This document shows positions 6,550-7,008 of a stretch of DNA of 7,008 nucleotides, in pieces. Location of the stretch: NCBI GenBank assembly GCA_027483285.1, contig JAIXUZ010000186.1, positions 1 to 7,008 on the forward strand. The letters run 5' to 3'. The notes below the pieces were generated by a model, which did not search any database, was not told the DNA's origin, and saw only the letters and a program-made list of their open reading frames with translations. This DNA comes from Bacteroidota bacterium. GTDB lineage: Bacteria > Bacteroidota > Bacteroidia > CAMBQF01. Position 1 is the stretch's first letter, and each line of letters starts with the position of its first letter. The translations under genes and the position numbers were made by a program.

Positions 6550-6577
6550 AACTCTCAGATTTGAGTTGTCAGATTTT
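6550..6577. repeat. Small hairpin and direct repeat between convergent genes
   Basis: AACTC (6550-6554) and GAGTT (6563-6567) form a weak 5-bp stem. TCAGATTT occurs twice (6555-6562 and 6569-6576). This lies in the 41-bp gap between the convergent DUF1573 and receiver genes, where a bidirectional terminator would be expected. The stem is short and lacks a clean T tract, so termination here is only a possibility. The CAGATTTGAG wording resembles low-complexity spacers common in Bacteroidota. Confidence 0.3.
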
Positions 6578-6585
6578 AGATAGAA

Positions 6586-6990
6586 TTAATACTTCTCTAT
6601 TGCTGTCCTAAAGTCTTCTATGGTAATAGGCTTAACAATATAGTCGCTAACATCAGAAATAGCTTGCGCCTTAACCTGGTCTTTTTCTGATACCGATGAG
6701 CTAACCAAATACACGGTAATTTTCTTAGGCAGATTTGGTTTTATCTTGGTGTAGTAATCCAGAAACTCCCAGCCGTCCATATACGGCATGTTTATATCAA
6801 GGAAAATAATATCAGGCAGCTCTTCCTTTTTAGATATGTTATCCTGCAAAAACTCAAACACTTCCTCCCCGTCCGAAAAAATCAAAATTTTCTTAACAAT
6901 ATTAGCGGCCTTTATGGTGCGGGTTACAGAAAACTGATACACCTCATCATCATCCACAATACAAATAATTTCCGCCTTTTCGTCTTTCAT
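6586..6990 (-). CDS. Stand-alone response regulator receiver protein (CheY-like)
   Basis: The 134-residue protein is a single phospho-receiver domain with no DNA-binding or enzymatic output. The acidic pocket is Asp14 and Asp15 in CIVDDDE (10-16). The phospho-acceptor is Asp65 in FLDINMPYMDGWEF (63-76). The switch Ser/Thr position is Ser97 or Ser98 in LVSSS, and the conserved lysine is Lys120 in YIVKPI, with Tyr117 nearby at the aromatic switch region. All receiver residues are present, so it should be phosphorylated on Asp65. As a single-domain regulator it probably acts by protein contact or as a phosphorelay step, commonly with a hybrid histidine kinase. No kinase is in the window. An in-frame TAA at 7008-7006 precedes the ATG by five codons, so the start is firm. 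It is convergent with the mutase unit and presumably unrelated to it. FASTA-level similarity cannot tell which pathway it serves. Confidence 0.94.
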   Translation of the reverse strand: MKDEKAEIICIVDDDEVYQFSVTRTIKAANIVKKILIFSDGEEVFEFLQDNISKKEELPDIIFLDINMPYMDGWEFLDYYTKIKPNLPKKITVYLVSSSVSEKDQVKAQAISDVSDYIVKPITIEDFRTAIEKY

Positions 6991-7008
6991 TACTATCTCG
7001 AATAGTTA

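Noticed and set aside
6991..7008. TAA at 7008-7006 as the end of an upstream kinase gene co-transcribed with the receiver.
   Set aside because: Only 18 bases are visible beyond the ATG, so nothing supports a gene there; the stop is used only to fix the receiver's start.

Overview
The window looks like a chromosomal segment of a Bacteroidota bacterium, most likely of the Sphingobacteriaceae type (Mucilaginibacter/Pedobacter-like). That genus-level guess comes from remembered protein resemblance and was not computed. Supporting signs are a large DUF2723 membrane glycosyltransferase, a DUF1573 exported protein, a two-subunit-type methylmalonyl-CoA mutase large chain, starts without Shine-Dalgarno motifs, an exact TAnnTTTG promoter box, and short palindromic intergenic repeats of a kind common in this phylum.

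Layout: positions 3697 to 1 (minus strand) carry a two-gene envelope unit. A 1037-residue DUF2723 multi-pass membrane protein comes first, followed 6 nt later by a NodB-type polysaccharide deacetylase that starts at TTG and runs off the left edge. A strong terminator-like hairpin lies inside the first 20 or so codons of the deacetylase. Positions 3698-4035 form a 338-bp divergent gene-free region packed with palindromes: two diverged copies of one two-hairpin repeat, a third long hairpin, a small palindromic element and a probable plus-strand promoter. Positions 4036-6544 (plus strand) carry the methylmalonyl-CoA mutase large subunit and, one base after its stop, a small exported DUF1573 protein. 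Positions 6586-6990 (minus strand) carry a stand-alone CheY-like receiver protein, convergent with the mutase unit.

How they fit together: the minus-strand pair probably acts at the cell envelope, with glycan transfer across the membrane and glycan deacetylation. The plus-strand pair joins a cytosolic B12 enzyme of propionate/succinate metabolism to an exported protein of unknown role. The mutase's small subunit is not here. The receiver protein's kinase is not visible.

All genes belong to recognisable families and I see no convincing novel system. The points most worth a second look are the hairpin inside the deacetylase start, the paired palindromic repeats with differing but still self-complementary stems (one probably transcribed as part of the mutase leader), and the mutase-DUF1573 coupling.
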